The notes under the pieces: model-generated | The model's input: the letters and a program-made list of their open reading frames with translations, nothing else | The model's database searches: none | Told to the model about the DNA's origin: nothing | Shown: positions 18,830 through 27,418 of the stretch, in pieces | Layout: each line of letters starts with the position of its first letter | How positions within the stretch are numbered: position 1 is the stretch's first letter | Translations under genes and position numbers: made by a program | From: Labilibaculum manganireducens | GTDB taxonomy: Bacteria > Bacteroidota > Bacteroidia > Bacteroidales > Marinifilaceae | DNA length: 64,000 nucleotides | Direction of reading: 5' to 3' | NCBI RefSeq assembly: GCF_002843385.1 | Contig: NZ_MVDE01000004.1 | Location: 62,001 to 126,000 of the forward strand

Positions 18830-19408
18830 ATGAGATATAAATTTAAGATCAAACAAATAGCATTTTTTGCTCTAATAATTATTTCCTTCTTTAGTGGCTG
18901 TAATTATAATTCAGAGAAAAATATTGACAAAGTCAGTAAACTATTACCAAACGGAAAACATTTAATGGTCGAAAAGACCAATGAAGAAACCACAGCCATA
19001 GGTATTTTCACAAAGCATGATTATGGAACAACACATCAATTCTCTTATAGATTCTCAATAGACAATGGTGATGTGATTTGGGATGGTGGAAGTGGAGAAC
19101 CAAAAAACATTCTTTTTTGCGAAGACACAATCTACGTCCGTTATCTGGCTAATAAATACATACAGGTGGAATCGACTGATTCCATAGACAACACAACTAA
19201 ATATGATTATCATTTTGAAATAAAAGAAGTGTTTCAAAAGCATATTGATAAGCGCTATTTTTTCAAGCTTTTGGGTGATGATTATTGGGTAGACGTTTTA
19301 CCCGAAGATTATGCCTGCAGAAAGATATCTTGTGATGAATATCCCATTCCAAACAGCTGTGAATTATTATTACCTCCAGTTACCAAAGAAGCTGGTTCCA
19401 AGCAATAA
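18830..19408 (+). CDS. putative lipoprotein of unknown function
   Basis: A 192-residue protein. The N-terminus has basic residues, a hydrophobic stretch (IAFFALIIISFF) and the lipobox FSGC with the cysteine at residue 24, so it should be a lipoprotein of the cell envelope. The mature part is polar, rich in Asp, Lys and Tyr, and matches no family I recognise. Three cysteines near the C-terminus (CRKISCDEYPIPNSC) might form disulfides. Confidence 0.65.
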   Translation: MRYKFKIKQIAFFALIIISFFSGCNYNSEKNIDKVSKLLPNGKHLMVEKTNEETTAIGIFTKHDYGTTHQFSYRFSIDNGDVIWDGGSGEPKNILFCEDTIYVRYLANKYIQVESTDSIDNTTKYDYHFEIKEVFQKHIDKRYFFKLLGDDYWVDVLPEDYACRKISCDEYPIPNSCELLLPPVTKEAGSKQ

Positions 19409-19448
19409 AGAATAATCCAATTACAAATCAAACTTAACACCCGAAAAA

Positions 19449-19775
19449 ATGGACGATACACTACTAAGCATTTTACCAAGCCTGTTATTTATTATCCCTC
19501 AGATAATAATTGTTGTTGCCTGCATTATAAATCTAAAGAAGAAAAGCGCGAGTGGAATATTGGTGCTAATTGGTGCAGGAATTGGCTTACTGACAACACT
19601 GTTTTACAATCTTGCTATTCCCATCTTATTTCAAGTATTTGATACAAATATATATTCAGATAACACGATTATATTCAGCTTAATAACTGGGATATCATTT
19701 ATTGGTTCAATGCTTTTTGCAATTGGTTTGTTACTTTTAATTCAGGAAAAAGTTAAGCTTCAGCAAAGCCTGTAA
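19449..19775 (+). CDS. small three-helix membrane protein
   Basis: A 108-residue hydrophobic protein with three helices: about 8-27 (ILPSLLFIIPQIIIVVACII), 34-60 and 75-102. The family is not recognised. It follows the lipoprotein gene by 40 bases and precedes a terminator, so the two probably form one transcript. Confidence 0.6.
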   Translation: MDDTLLSILPSLLFIIPQIIIVVACIINLKKKSASGILVLIGAGIGLLTTLFYNLAIPILFQVFDTNIYSDNTIIFSLITGISFIGSMLFAIGLLLLIQEKVKLQQSL

Positions 19776-19802
19776 TTTTCTACTAAACTCACGAACAACG
19801 AG

Positions 19803-19833
19803 AAAGGATCTTGCCGGGCAAGATCCTTTTTTC
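19803..19833. terminator. intrinsic terminator between convergent genes
   Basis: Stem AAAGGATCTTGC / GCAAGATCCTTTT with a T-run on the plus strand. It separates the membrane gene from trpA, which converges on it. Confidence 0.85.
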
Positions 19834-19838
19834 GTGCG

Positions 19839-20588
19839 TTACAACAATGAGTCTATAAATTCGGAAGCCGTACCGCCGGCTAAGGCTTTTATGAATGCTG
19901 TGCCAATAATTGCTCCGTTCGAAAAGCCGGAGGCATGCCGAAAGCTTGCCTTGTCGTGAATTCCAAATCCGATGAGGGAAGGAATATCCAGGCTTGCTAC
20001 CTTTTTAAAGTAATCTTCCCTCTCGCTGCTTTGTTCCAAAGCGCCGCCTGTTGTGGCCGAGGATGAAACCATGTATAAAAATCCTTTGGTGGCTTTTTCT
20101 ATTTTCGCCAAACGCTGATTGGTAGTCTGCGGAGTTACCAGAAGAATGTTATACACGCCATGCGCCTCAAACTTTGCTTTGAATTCCTCTTCATACTCCT
20201 CCAATGGCAAATCGGGCAGAATCACCCCATCGATACCACAACTTTGGCAATCCAACAGGAAAGTATCAACACCATATTTAAAAACAACATTCCAATAGCC
20301 CATTAATATCAAAGGTATTGTAATGGTGCTTCGAACCTCTTTTAGCTGCTGAAAAAGCAATTTTAGGCTCATTCCCTGATCCAAAGATTGCTTTGCTGCA
20401 ATCTGAATGACAGGTCCGTCGGCCAATGGATCGGAAAATGGGATTCCTATTTCTACCAAGTCAACTCCTTTGTCCTGTAAAAGCTGCAGGTTGGGTACGG
20501 TGTCGTTCAGGTTTGGATATCCGGCAGGAAAATAGATGGATAAGATATCCTTTCCTTTATTTTGAAATAATTGATCTATTCGGTTCAT
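19839..20588 (-). CDS. trpA: tryptophan synthase alpha chain
   Basis: This 249-residue TIM-barrel protein cleaves indole-3-glycerol phosphate to indole for TrpB. Conserved segments are LVEIGIPFSDPLADGP (the catalytic Glu lies in VEIG and the Asp in SDPLADG), PLILMGYWN, GVILPDLPLEE and GFGIHDKASF. It is the last gene of the trp operon. It lies 111 bases after trpB. Confidence 0.96.
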   Translation of the reverse strand: MNRIDQLFQNKGKDILSIYFPAGYPNLNDTVPNLQLLQDKGVDLVEIGIPFSDPLADGPVIQIAAKQSLDQGMSLKLLFQQLKEVRSTITIPLILMGYWNVVFKYGVDTFLLDCQSCGIDGVILPDLPLEEYEEEFKAKFEAHGVYNILLVTPQTTNQRLAKIEKATKGFLYMVSSSATTGGALEQSSEREDYFKKVASLDIPSLIGFGIHDKASFRHASGFSNGAIIGTAFIKALAGGTASEFIDSLL

Positions 20589-20699
20589 ATGTTTTCAAGT
20601 TATGAATTATGAGTTATAAATTATAAGTGAACTGTATTCATCCACAAATCTTTCCCTTGCTCACTTTATTCCTAATTAATAATTCTTAATTCATCATTA

Positions 20700-21884
20700 T
20701 TAAATGTTTTTCATGTAGGTTTCCATGTCCTTATCTCCTCGTCCTGACAGATTCACGACCACCACATCGTCTTTATCAAAGGTCATTTGCTCCAAAGCAG
20801 CCAAAGCGTGAGCCGATTCCAAGGCAGGAATAATTCCTTCGGATCGCGCCAATACCATAGCGGCATCCAAAGCTTCCCGATCGGTTACAGAAAGGAATTG
20901 TGCCCTGCCCGTTTCAGCCAAATGTGCGTGCAAAGGTCCAACGCCAGGGTAATCCAAACCTGCCGAAATAGAGTAAGGTTCAGTAATCTGGCCATCTTCA
21001 TCCTGCATCAGCATGGTTTTGCTGCCATGAATAAAACCAACATCGCCAATGGTAATGGTTGCAGCTGTTTCGCCACTGCCAACACCCAAACCGGAAGCTT
21101 CAACAGCAACTAATTTCACATCCTCTTCATCCAGATAGTGATAAAAAGCTCCGGCAGCATTACTTCCTCCGCCCACACAGGCAATCACGTAATCAGGATT
21201 CGGGTTACCGGTCTCCTTGGTCAACTGCTCGCGAATTTCTTCGGATATGATCGACTGCAACCGGGTTACCATGTCTGGATAAGGATGCGGCCCAACCACC
21301 GAACCAATCAGGTAGAATGAATTCGGGTTGGCAATCCAATCGCGGATGGCCTCGTTGGTGGCATCTTTTAAGGTCTGATTTCCAGATATGGCAGGAACAA
21401 CCTTCGCGCCCAGCATTTTCATTCGAGCCACATTTGGCGCCTGACGTTCTATATCCAAGGCACCCATGTACACAATGCATTCCAAACCAAACAAGGCACA
21501 AACAGTAGCTGTTGCCACGCCATGCTGCCCTGCTCCTGTCTCAGCAATGATACGGGTTTTACCCATGTATTTGGCAATTAGAATCTGCCCAATGGTATTG
21601 TTGATTTTATGTGCACCGGTATGCGTTAAATCTTCACGTTTCAAGTAAATATTGGTGCCGTAACGCTTCGATAAATTTTCCACTTTAGTCAGTGGCGTTG
21701 GCCGGCCCACGTAATTATCCAACAATCGTTTATAATCTTTCTGAAACTGCTCCGAATTGATAATCTTCAGGTAGTTTTCGCGTAATTCATCAACATTTGC
21801 ACGTAACAATTCAGGAATATAAGCACCTCCAAACCGCCCGTAGTAACCACGCCCATTTACTGCATATTTATTTTTACTCATCAT
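20700..21884 (-). CDS. trpB: tryptophan synthase beta chain
   Basis: A 394-residue PLP enzyme that joins indole and serine. Signatures are [31 protein letters not shown] with the PLP lysine in [16 protein letters not shown], the phosphate loop GGGSNAAG and SGRGDKDM. Its start overlaps the trpF stop by 11 bases, which implies translational coupling. The protein begins [10 protein letters not shown]; either Met may be used. Confidence 0.97.
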   Translation of the reverse strand: MMSKNKYAVNGRGYYGRFGGAYIPELLRANVDELRENYLKIINSEQFQKDYKRLLDNYVGRPTPLTKVENLSKRYGTNIYLKREDLTHTGAHKINNTIGQILIAKYMGKTRIIAETGAGQHGVATATVCALFGLECIVYMGALDIERQAPNVARMKMLGAKVVPAISGNQTLKDATNEAIRDWIANPNSFYLIGSVVGPHPYPDMVTRLQSIISEEIREQLTKETGNPNPDYVIACVGGGSNAAGAFYHYLDEEDVKLVAVEASGLGVGSGETAATITIGDVGFIHGSKTMLMQDEDGQITEPYSISAGLDYPGVGPLHAHLAETGRAQFLSVTDREALDAAMVLARSEGIIPALESAHALAALEQMTFDKDDVVVVNLSGRGDKDMETYMKNI

Positions 21885-22509
21885 TAGTTTGTCTTACTGA
21901 TTTTAAAAACTCTTCTACTAACACCACATTCTTTACTGCAGGACTTTGTTCAAATCCTGAATTTACATCCAAGCCAAATAGTCTGGAATGTTGAAAGGCT
22001 TTTACTGCCTCAATGTCATCCATTCCAATTCCTCCACTCAGAAAAAAAGGAGTTTCACCTTTGTATTTTTTTAAGATTTGCCAATTGAACTTTTTACCGC
22101 TTCCGCCATAAGAATCTGATTTTGTATCAAACAGGAAATAATCACAAGCTTTATGATAGGCCTCCAACAGTTCAAACTGAAATTCCTCATTCAACCGGAA
22201 GGCTTTAAACACCTCAAATCCAGATTCTTTTATCTGCTGACACTCTTTCGGACTTTCATCTCCATGCAACTGAATTACATCGAGTTGGTATCTCTTCGCC
22301 AAAGTCAGAATCTTTTCGGAAGTTTCGTTTACAAAAACGCCGACTTTACGGATGTGCAAAGGGACCATCTTGGTAATTCCTGCATCAAAATCGTCTCCAA
22401 CGTAACGTGCTGATTTTGAATAAAAGATAAAACCCATGTACTCCAATGGCAATACCATCAACTCCTTAATGTTACTCTTATCGCGAAGACCACAGACTTT
22501 AATTTTCAT
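21874..22509 (-). CDS. trpF: phosphoribosylanthranilate isomerase
   Basis: A 211-residue barrel enzyme for the third step of tryptophan synthesis. It starts KIKVCGLRD, with the catalytic cysteine in KVCG, and has GVFVNE, IQLHGDE, FLSGGIG and LDVNSGFE with the catalytic Asp. It is separate from trpC, not fused as in enteric bacteria. Confidence 0.95.
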   Translation of the reverse strand: MKIKVCGLRDKSNIKELMVLPLEYMGFIFYSKSARYVGDDFDAGITKMVPLHIRKVGVFVNETSEKILTLAKRYQLDVIQLHGDESPKECQQIKESGFEVFKAFRLNEEFQFELLEAYHKACDYFLFDTKSDSYGGSGKKFNWQILKKYKGETPFFLSGGIGMDDIEAVKAFQHSRLFGLDVNSGFEQSPAVKNVVLVEEFLKSVRQTNDE

Positions 22510-22601
22510 TGTATTTTTATTTAATTGCCGTAATGTACAGACAGGTCATGTTGTTCAACTCATCATTCGAATGCACCATTCGGACACACCATGGCGTGTC
22601 C

Positions 22602-23393
22602 CTACAGATTCGATATAAATTGACGACAGGTTAAACCCGGTTGTTCTGTTTTCATGAAATATTCACCCATTAAAAATGCCTGAAAACCATTCTCCCTCAT
22701 CTTTCGAACCACCTCAGGACTATCCAAACCACTTTCGGCTACGCGGATTATGTCTTCGGGTAATTTGGCCGCCAATCGGATCGATCGATCGGTATCAACC
22801 GAAAAATCTTTCAGATTCCGGTTGTTGATCCCAACCAAATCGACAAAGCGGTTCACATGCTCTAATTCCGATTCATCGTGCAGTTCAAGCAATACTTCCA
22901 TACCCAGATCCTTTGCGATAAAGGCAAAATCCTTGCATCGCTGCGGACTCAATATCGCTGCAATCAACAAAATTACATCTGCTCCCATTGCTTTCGATTG
23001 GTAAATCTGATAAGCATCGACTATGAATTCTTTCCGCAGCAGTGGAATACTTAAAGTCTTGCGGGCCGTACTAAAATCTTCTGCCTTTGCGCCAAAAAAC
23101 ACCTCATCAGTCAGTACCGAAACCATCGAAGCACCCGCATCCTGATACAATTTTACTACATCCTGCGGTTTTGCTGTTCCGTTAATTACTCCCTTCGATG
23201 GCGATTGACGTTTGAATTCTGCAATTACACCCGAAGCTCCTGTTCTGGCAATCGATTCTTTGGCTGAGAAACAAGTCCGTTTGAAATTCTCCTGTTCCAT
23301 CAACTGAAAAATAGGCATCTGCTCTTTCTGTACAGCCACTTCAGCCAATTTTTGCTGCACAATTTTATCTAATATATTTTGTTTTGCATTCAT
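22602..23393 (-). CDS. trpC: indole-3-glycerol phosphate synthase
   Basis: A 263-residue barrel enzyme that closes the indole ring. Conserved parts are VIAEFKRQSPSKG with the catalytic Glu and Lys, SVLTDEVFFGA, LLRKEFIVDAYQI, LLIAAILS, VGINNRNLKDF and AESGL. Its ATG overlaps the trpD stop by 4 bases (ATGA). Confidence 0.96.
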   Translation of the reverse strand: MNAKQNILDKIVQQKLAEVAVQKEQMPIFQLMEQENFKRTCFSAKESIARTGASGVIAEFKRQSPSKGVINGTAKPQDVVKLYQDAGASMVSVLTDEVFFGAKAEDFSTARKTLSIPLLRKEFIVDAYQIYQSKAMGADVILLIAAILSPQRCKDFAFIAKDLGMEVLLELHDESELEHVNRFVDLVGINNRNLKDFSVDTDRSIRLAAKLPEDIIRVAESGLDSPEVVRKMRENGFQAFLMGEYFMKTEQPGLTCRQFISNL

Positions 23394-24388
23394 GCCTGGT
23401 TTCCTTTTGTCAGTTTTTTCAACACCCCATACGAATTTCCCGAAAGCAAAGCATCTTCTGCTCTTGCAATGGCATCGGCCCTGCTGATTTCAGGATGCAG
23501 ACAATGAATTGCCAGGCCTGCATTGATCGTAACTACCGAGTTTTGTGCATAAGTTCCTTTTCCTTTGAGGATATCAACAAAGATTTTCCCTGCTTCCTCT
23601 ACTGTTTCGCCACCATACAATTCTTCCGGATTCAATTTCCGTTTCCCAAATGCTTCCGGCTCCAACAGCTCTTCTATTTGGTTGCCAATCAATTTCACTT
23701 TTCCGGTCAGGGAAACCTCATCGTACCCATCAATTCCATGAATGATTGTATAACTGGAATCTGTTTCCTGCAATAAATACTGATACAAACGGGCCAGTTC
23801 CAAATCAAAAACCCCGACAATCTGATTCTTTGGTCGTGATGGATTTACCAAGGGACCCAACATATTGAAAAAGGTGCGAACCCCTAAATCGCGACGAATT
23901 GGTGCTATATTTTTCATGGCTGGATTGAATAAAGGAGCGTGCAAAAAGCAAATTCCTGCTTTATCCAGATCCCGTTTCAAATCCTCTTCCTTATTTTTAA
24001 ACTGATATCCCAAATGCTCAATCACGTTAGACGATCCGCAAAAAGAAGATACGCCGTAATTTCCGTGTTTGGTTACTTTTTCTCCCGCCCCGGCCACCAC
24101 AAATGAAGCTAAGGTTGAAATATTAAAGGTGTTTTTCCCATCGCCTCCGGTTCCGCACAAATCAACGCCATTGTATTCCGACAGGTCAACAGGAATGCAC
24201 AATTCAAGAAGAGCTTCTCTAAATCCTGTTAATTCTTCAACAGTTATGCTTCGCATCATAAAAACCGTTAAAAAGGACGTAATTTGAAATTCGTTAAAAT
24301 TCCCTTTTGTAATCTGAATTAAAACCTCTTTCGCTTCCTCTTTCTTTAGGGTTTTGTGTTCAAATAAATGGTGAAGTATATTTTTCAT
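23390..24388 (-). CDS. trpD: anthranilate phosphoribosyltransferase
   Basis: A 332-residue enzyme adding phosphoribose to anthranilate. Key motifs are the PRPP loop DLCGTGGDGKNTFNIST, KHGNYGVSSFCGSSN, FLHAPLFNPAMKNIAPIRR and FNMLGPLVNP. It overlaps trpC by 4 bases. It is not fused to TrpG, and 109 bases separate it from trpG. Confidence 0.96.
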   Translation of the reverse strand: MKNILHHLFEHKTLKKEEAKEVLIQITKGNFNEFQITSFLTVFMMRSITVEELTGFREALLELCIPVDLSEYNGVDLCGTGGDGKNTFNISTLASFVVAGAGEKVTKHGNYGVSSFCGSSNVIEHLGYQFKNKEEDLKRDLDKAGICFLHAPLFNPAMKNIAPIRRDLGVRTFFNMLGPLVNPSRPKNQIVGVFDLELARLYQYLLQETDSSYTIIHGIDGYDEVSLTGKVKLIGNQIEELLEPEAFGKRKLNPEELYGGETVEEAGKIFVDILKGKGTYAQNSVVTINAGLAIHCLHPEISRADAIARAEDALLSGNSYGVLKKLTKGNQA

Positions 24389-24497
24389 TGTTCTTTAGTA
24401 ATTAGTAGTTAGTAAAGGGTAATTAGTAAGGAGTAGTTCGTGCATTAATTTTTATCGCAAACACCGACTCTTCGACCTTTCCAGACTTTTGACTTTT

Positions 24498-25067
24498 TCA
24501 ACTTTTTAACCAGTTTTCAATCATTTTCAATCCATTAGGAGTCAAAACCGACTCTGGATGAAACTGAACACCCTGCACGTCATATTCCTTGTGGCGGATT
24601 CCCATGATCTGTCCTTCTTCATCTTCGCAGGTAACCAGTAAACAATCCGGCAAATTCTCTTTGGTTACATTCCATGAATGATATCTTCCTGCCGTAAACT
24701 TCTGATCGATTCCCTGCAAAACACCTTTGTTATCATCTGTTCGGAAAACCGAAGTAGCCACACCATGATATACTTTATCCAAATTCTCAATGCTTCCTCC
24801 AAAAACCTCAGCAATTGCCTGTTCTCCCAAACAAACGCCTAATATCGATTTAGTGGCAGCATATTCGCGGATCACATCTTTTAAAATGCCTGCTTCGTCA
24901 GGAATTCCGGGACCAGGGGATAATAGAATCTTATCGAACTTAGCTACCTCTTTCAAATCGATTTCCCGGTTTCTGTGCACTTCAATGTCCTTCGCACCTA
25001 ACTTTCGCAAATATTCCACCAAATTATAGGTGAAGGAATCGTAATTATCCAAAACTAAAATCTTCAT
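24498..25067 (-). CDS. trpG: anthranilate synthase component II (glutamine amidotransferase)
   Basis: A 189-residue class I amidotransferase supplying ammonia to TrpE. The nucleophile cysteine is in LGVCLGEQAIA, the oxyanion region in SPGPGIPDEAG, and the His-Glu pair in VQFHPESVLT. It starts 3 bases after the trpE stop. A shared role in folate synthesis (PabA) is possible in principle; I did not see a pabB in the window. Confidence 0.95.
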   Translation of the reverse strand: MKILVLDNYDSFTYNLVEYLRKLGAKDIEVHRNREIDLKEVAKFDKILLSPGPGIPDEAGILKDVIREYAATKSILGVCLGEQAIAEVFGGSIENLDKVYHGVATSVFRTDDNKGVLQGIDQKFTAGRYHSWNVTKENLPDCLLVTCEDEEGQIMGIRHKEYDVQGVQFHPESVLTPNGLKMIENWLKS

Positions 25068-25070
25068 ACC

Positions 25071-26471
25071 CTATATATTTTGTGCCAGTTCCATTGCTTT
25101 TCGCAAGGCTGCCAATTTATTACCCACTTCGTTTAATTCATTCTCCTCTTTCGATTTTTCGACCACTCCGGCTCCTGCCTGAAAATACAGCTGATTGTCC
25201 TTGCTCATAAAACTTCTGATCATGATTGCCTGATTTACTTCCCCGTTAAATCCCAGAGAACCAATACAACCGCCGTAAAAACCTCTTGCCGTTGGTTCGT
25301 ATTCATCGATCAACTGCATAGCGCGGTATTTTGGTGCTCCCGATAAGGTTCCTGCAGGAAATGTATCTCCCATTAACTGAAAGGGATTATAGTCACCGGG
25401 AAGTTCGCCGGAAACCTTGGATACCAAGTGAATTACATGCGAAAAGTACTGCACCTCGCAAAAGGTTTCTACTTTTATATTTTGTGCATCGCGGCTCAAA
25501 TCATTTCTGGCCAAATCGACCAACATCACATGTTCTGCCTGCTCTTTTTCGTCTTTCAACAACTCCTTAGCCAATTCAGCATCTTTCACTGCATCACCGG
25601 TTCTTCTGAATGTTCCGGCAATTGGGTGAATGTATGCCTTCTTGTTTTTAATTTCAATCTGCGCTTCAGGCGATGATCCCATAATCCGGAACGATCCGTA
25701 ATCGAAATAAAACAAGTAAGGCGATGGATTAACTGACCGCAAAGCACGGTACAAATTAAAATCATCACCTTTATAAGCTTGTGAAAACTGACGGGAAAGA
25801 ACAATCTGAAAAACATCACCTCTTTTGCAGTGCTTCTTACCCAAAGTCACCATTTTTTTATAAGTATCATCGTCCATATTCGATTGCTCCTCACCTTCCA
25901 GCGAAAAAGTAAAAGCCGGCAGATTTCTATTTCTCAACAAATCAGAAACTTCACGTATTCTGGACTGATCTCCGTTTTTCACCAATTCAATAATCTTTAA
26001 TGTATTGTTGAAATGATTTACCTCAATGATGAACCGATAAAGAGAATAGCACATTTGCGGGATACCCGACTGCTTTTTGTCCAAATTAAAATCCAAATCC
26101 TCGAAATAGGGAACTGCATCGTAAGTTGTGTAACCAAAAAGTGCATTTGCCTTGGGTACATTTTCCTTTCCTTCCAGATCAAATTGATTCACAAAGTTTT
26201 TTAACTTGCCCGAAACAAAGCGTTTGCCTTTGCCTCTGGCATCAAAAATTTCTTTTTTGCCTTCCATCTCTTCAATCAACTGCCCATCTTTTAAAGTGAT
26301 GCTGGCAATTGGTTCCAAAGCAATGAAGGAACTGGCATTTTCAGGACTGTGGTAATCCGAACTCTCCAACAATATTGCACCCGGAAACCGATCTCTCAAT
26401 TTCAGATACATACTCACCGGAGTAATTACATCGGCAAGTAATTCTTTTTTTAGGTAGTTAAACTTTATCAT
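25071..26471 (-). CDS. trpE: anthranilate synthase component I
   Basis: A 466-residue chorismate-binding enzyme, first step of tryptophan synthesis. The N-terminal LLESSDYHS contains the Ser of the usual tryptophan feedback site (LLES). The C-terminal domain has FQIVLSRQF, GSSPE, HPIAGTFRR, MLVDLARNDL, FPAGTLSGAPK and GFYGG. It is the first gene after the leader attenuator on the minus strand. Confidence 0.96.
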   Translation of the reverse strand: MIKFNYLKKELLADVITPVSMYLKLRDRFPGAILLESSDYHSPENASSFIALEPIASITLKDGQLIEEMEGKKEIFDARGKGKRFVSGKLKNFVNQFDLEGKENVPKANALFGYTTYDAVPYFEDLDFNLDKKQSGIPQMCYSLYRFIIEVNHFNNTLKIIELVKNGDQSRIREVSDLLRNRNLPAFTFSLEGEEQSNMDDDTYKKMVTLGKKHCKRGDVFQIVLSRQFSQAYKGDDFNLYRALRSVNPSPYLFYFDYGSFRIMGSSPEAQIEIKNKKAYIHPIAGTFRRTGDAVKDAELAKELLKDEKEQAEHVMLVDLARNDLSRDAQNIKVETFCEVQYFSHVIHLVSKVSGELPGDYNPFQLMGDTFPAGTLSGAPKYRAMQLIDEYEPTARGFYGGCIGSLGFNGEVNQAIMIRSFMSKDNQLYFQAGAGVVEKSKEENELNEVGNKLAALRKAMELAQNI

Positions 26472-26495
26472 TTGGTTGTTAGTTAAATTCGATTC

Positions 26496-26533
26496 AAAAA
26501 AAAAACGGCCTACTGAGTATCAGTAGGCCGTTT
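26496..26533 (-). terminator. trp attenuator terminator hairpin
   Basis: Read on the minus strand, stem AAACGGCCTACTG pairs with CAGTAGGCCGTTT around a 5-base loop and is followed by nine T residues. It lies between the leader peptide stop and the trpE ATG, 24 bases upstream of trpE, where a terminator only makes sense as an attenuator. The segment CAGAGG at the end of the leader ORF could pair with CCTACTG in the first arm with one bulge, giving a candidate antiterminator. Confidence 0.85.
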
Positions 26534-26582
26534 GCTGTGTTCTTAACTATATTTTAGGAACTAAATTTTGCACATACGGGGG

Positions 26583-26651
26583 TCACCTCTGCTCTGATTT
26601 TGAGAGTTTGTAAATGTGCCACCACCAATATTTGCTATTCATTCCAATCAT
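26583..26651 (-). CDS. trpL: trp operon leader peptide, 22 residues with WWW
   Basis: An ATG-started ORF of 22 codons reads MIGMNSKYWWWHIYKLSKSE plus two residues and a TGA. Three consecutive TGG codons lie at 26619-26627. It is placed just downstream of a good promoter and about 50 bases upstream of a terminator hairpin in front of trpE. This is the classical layout for ribosome-mediated attenuation: ribosome stalling at scarce Trp-tRNA would prevent the terminator. The mechanism is inferred; the ORF, the codons and the hairpin are seen directly. Confidence 0.85.
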   Translation of the reverse strand: MIGMNSKYWWWHIYKLSKSEQR

Positions 26652-26671
26652 ATTTCTTTTTTTTCTTCCTA

Positions 26672-26704
26672 CAAATCTAATTAATAATTTATTCAAATTC
26701 CAAA
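26672..26704 (-). promoter_or_regulatory. trp operon promoter
   Basis: On the minus strand, TAGATTTG at 26679-26672 matches the Bacteroidota -7 element TAnnTTTG, with TTTG 21 bases upstream at 26704-26701. Transcription would start just before the leader ORF. Confidence 0.7.
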
Positions 26705-27039
26705 TCTAAATTCACAAATTATCCAGATCTCATGAGAGATAAGTTAAACTTTTCCTTTAAAACAAAGACTTACAGCCAATATGATTTTTTTTATTTTAAT
26801 TACACAAACCCAATTTAAACGCCATCATCACTCAGCACCACCCCAATTTACAATAGGGTATTTCATACAAAAAGCTCAAATTATCTTGCAAACCCCCTAT
26901 TTTAACCCAATTAATCAAATTATAATATTTTTCTAATTATTTATCAAAAAAGCTCAAATTGCCTGATTTCACTATACCTCCAAACGAATACACCAATAGA
27001 ATTCAAACGTTAGCATTTCATTAATTCTAAAAAATAGAT
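26705..27039. other. spacer between divergent trp and aro operons
   Basis: No gene is seen. It contains a 14-bp direct repeat, AAAAAGCTCAAATT, at 26869-26882 and 26947-26960, 78 bases apart, that might be a regulator site. Confidence 0.45.
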
Positions 27040-27069
27040 TTGCAGGATAAGAAATAATTCCTACATTTG
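27040..27069 (+). promoter_or_regulatory. promoter of the aro/tyr operon
   Basis: TTG at 27040-27042, a 19-base spacer and TACATTTG at 27062-27069 match the Bacteroidota consensus. The expected start of transcription falls a few bases before the first leader peptide ATG. Confidence 0.75.
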
Positions 27070-27081
27070 GTGCAGACAATA

Positions 27082-27162
27082 ATGAAACAATTGATTATTA
27101 CTATGAAATCATTCAGTACTTTCTTTTATTATTTTTGGTATTTCTATTATCCACAACGATAA
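27082..27162 (+). CDS. aromatic operon leader peptide 1, 26 residues with FFYYFWYFYY
   Basis: An ATG ORF of 26 codons contains, from residue 14 to 23, ten aromatic residues in a row (FFYYFWYFYY), encoded by Phe, Tyr and one Trp codon. It begins about 13 bases after the -7 element and is followed by a terminator hairpin. It reads as a leader peptide sensing Phe-, Tyr- and Trp-tRNA charging, controlling the aromatic biosynthesis operon downstream. An alternative start is the Met at codon 8. Confidence 0.85.
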   Translation: MKQLIITMKSFSTFFYYFWYFYYPQR

Positions 27163-27233
27163 GGGCAAGAATTGATATGTAACAACTCGAACAGATACAT
27201 TTAAAGGTCTTGCCCAACAGGTAAGACCTTTTT
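27163..27233 (+). promoter_or_regulatory. attenuator 1: antiterminator and terminator
   Basis: The terminator stem AAAGGTCTT (27203-27211) pairs with AAGACCTTT (27223-27231), with T residues to 27233. The sequence GGGCAAGA at 27163-27170, immediately after the leader stop codon, is perfectly complementary to TCTTGCCC at 27208-27215, which includes part of the first stem arm. The two pairings exclude each other, as expected for an attenuator switch. Confidence 0.8.
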
Positions 27234-27248
27234 CATATAAAAATTACA

Positions 27249-27341
27249 ATGAACAATTCAGGATTGGCATTTCGATATTATTATTTTTATTTCTGGCACA
27301 ACAATAACCGGGCGGGATGCCTTATACCTAATTTTAAGTAA
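27249..27341 (+). CDS. aromatic operon leader peptide 2, 30 residues with YYYFYFWH
   Basis: A second ATG ORF, 30 codons long, has residues 10-17 YYYFYFWH after a short N-terminus (MNNSGLAFR). It follows terminator 1 by 15 bases and is itself followed by a second terminator, in front of the aminotransferase gene. Its aromatic run is shorter and includes Trp and His. It appears to be a second, serial attenuation stage on the same transcript. Confidence 0.8.
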   Translation: MNNSGLAFRYYYFYFWHNNNRAGCLIPNFK

Positions 27342-27351
27342 AAAGTATAAC

Positions 27352-27386
27352 AAAAATCCTGTTCCAAGCGAGCAGGATTTTTTTTT
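27352..27386 (+). terminator. attenuator 2 terminator hairpin
   Basis: A 10-bp stem AAAAATCCTG / CAGGATTTTT with an 11-base loop and a nine-T run ends 32 bases before the aminotransferase ATG. GGCGGGAT at 27311-27318, inside leader 2, can pair with ATCCTGTT using three G-U pairs as a candidate antiterminator. Confidence 0.8.
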
Positions 27387-27418
27387 GAAACAGAACCAAA
27401 ATTTTAACCGCAAGAATA

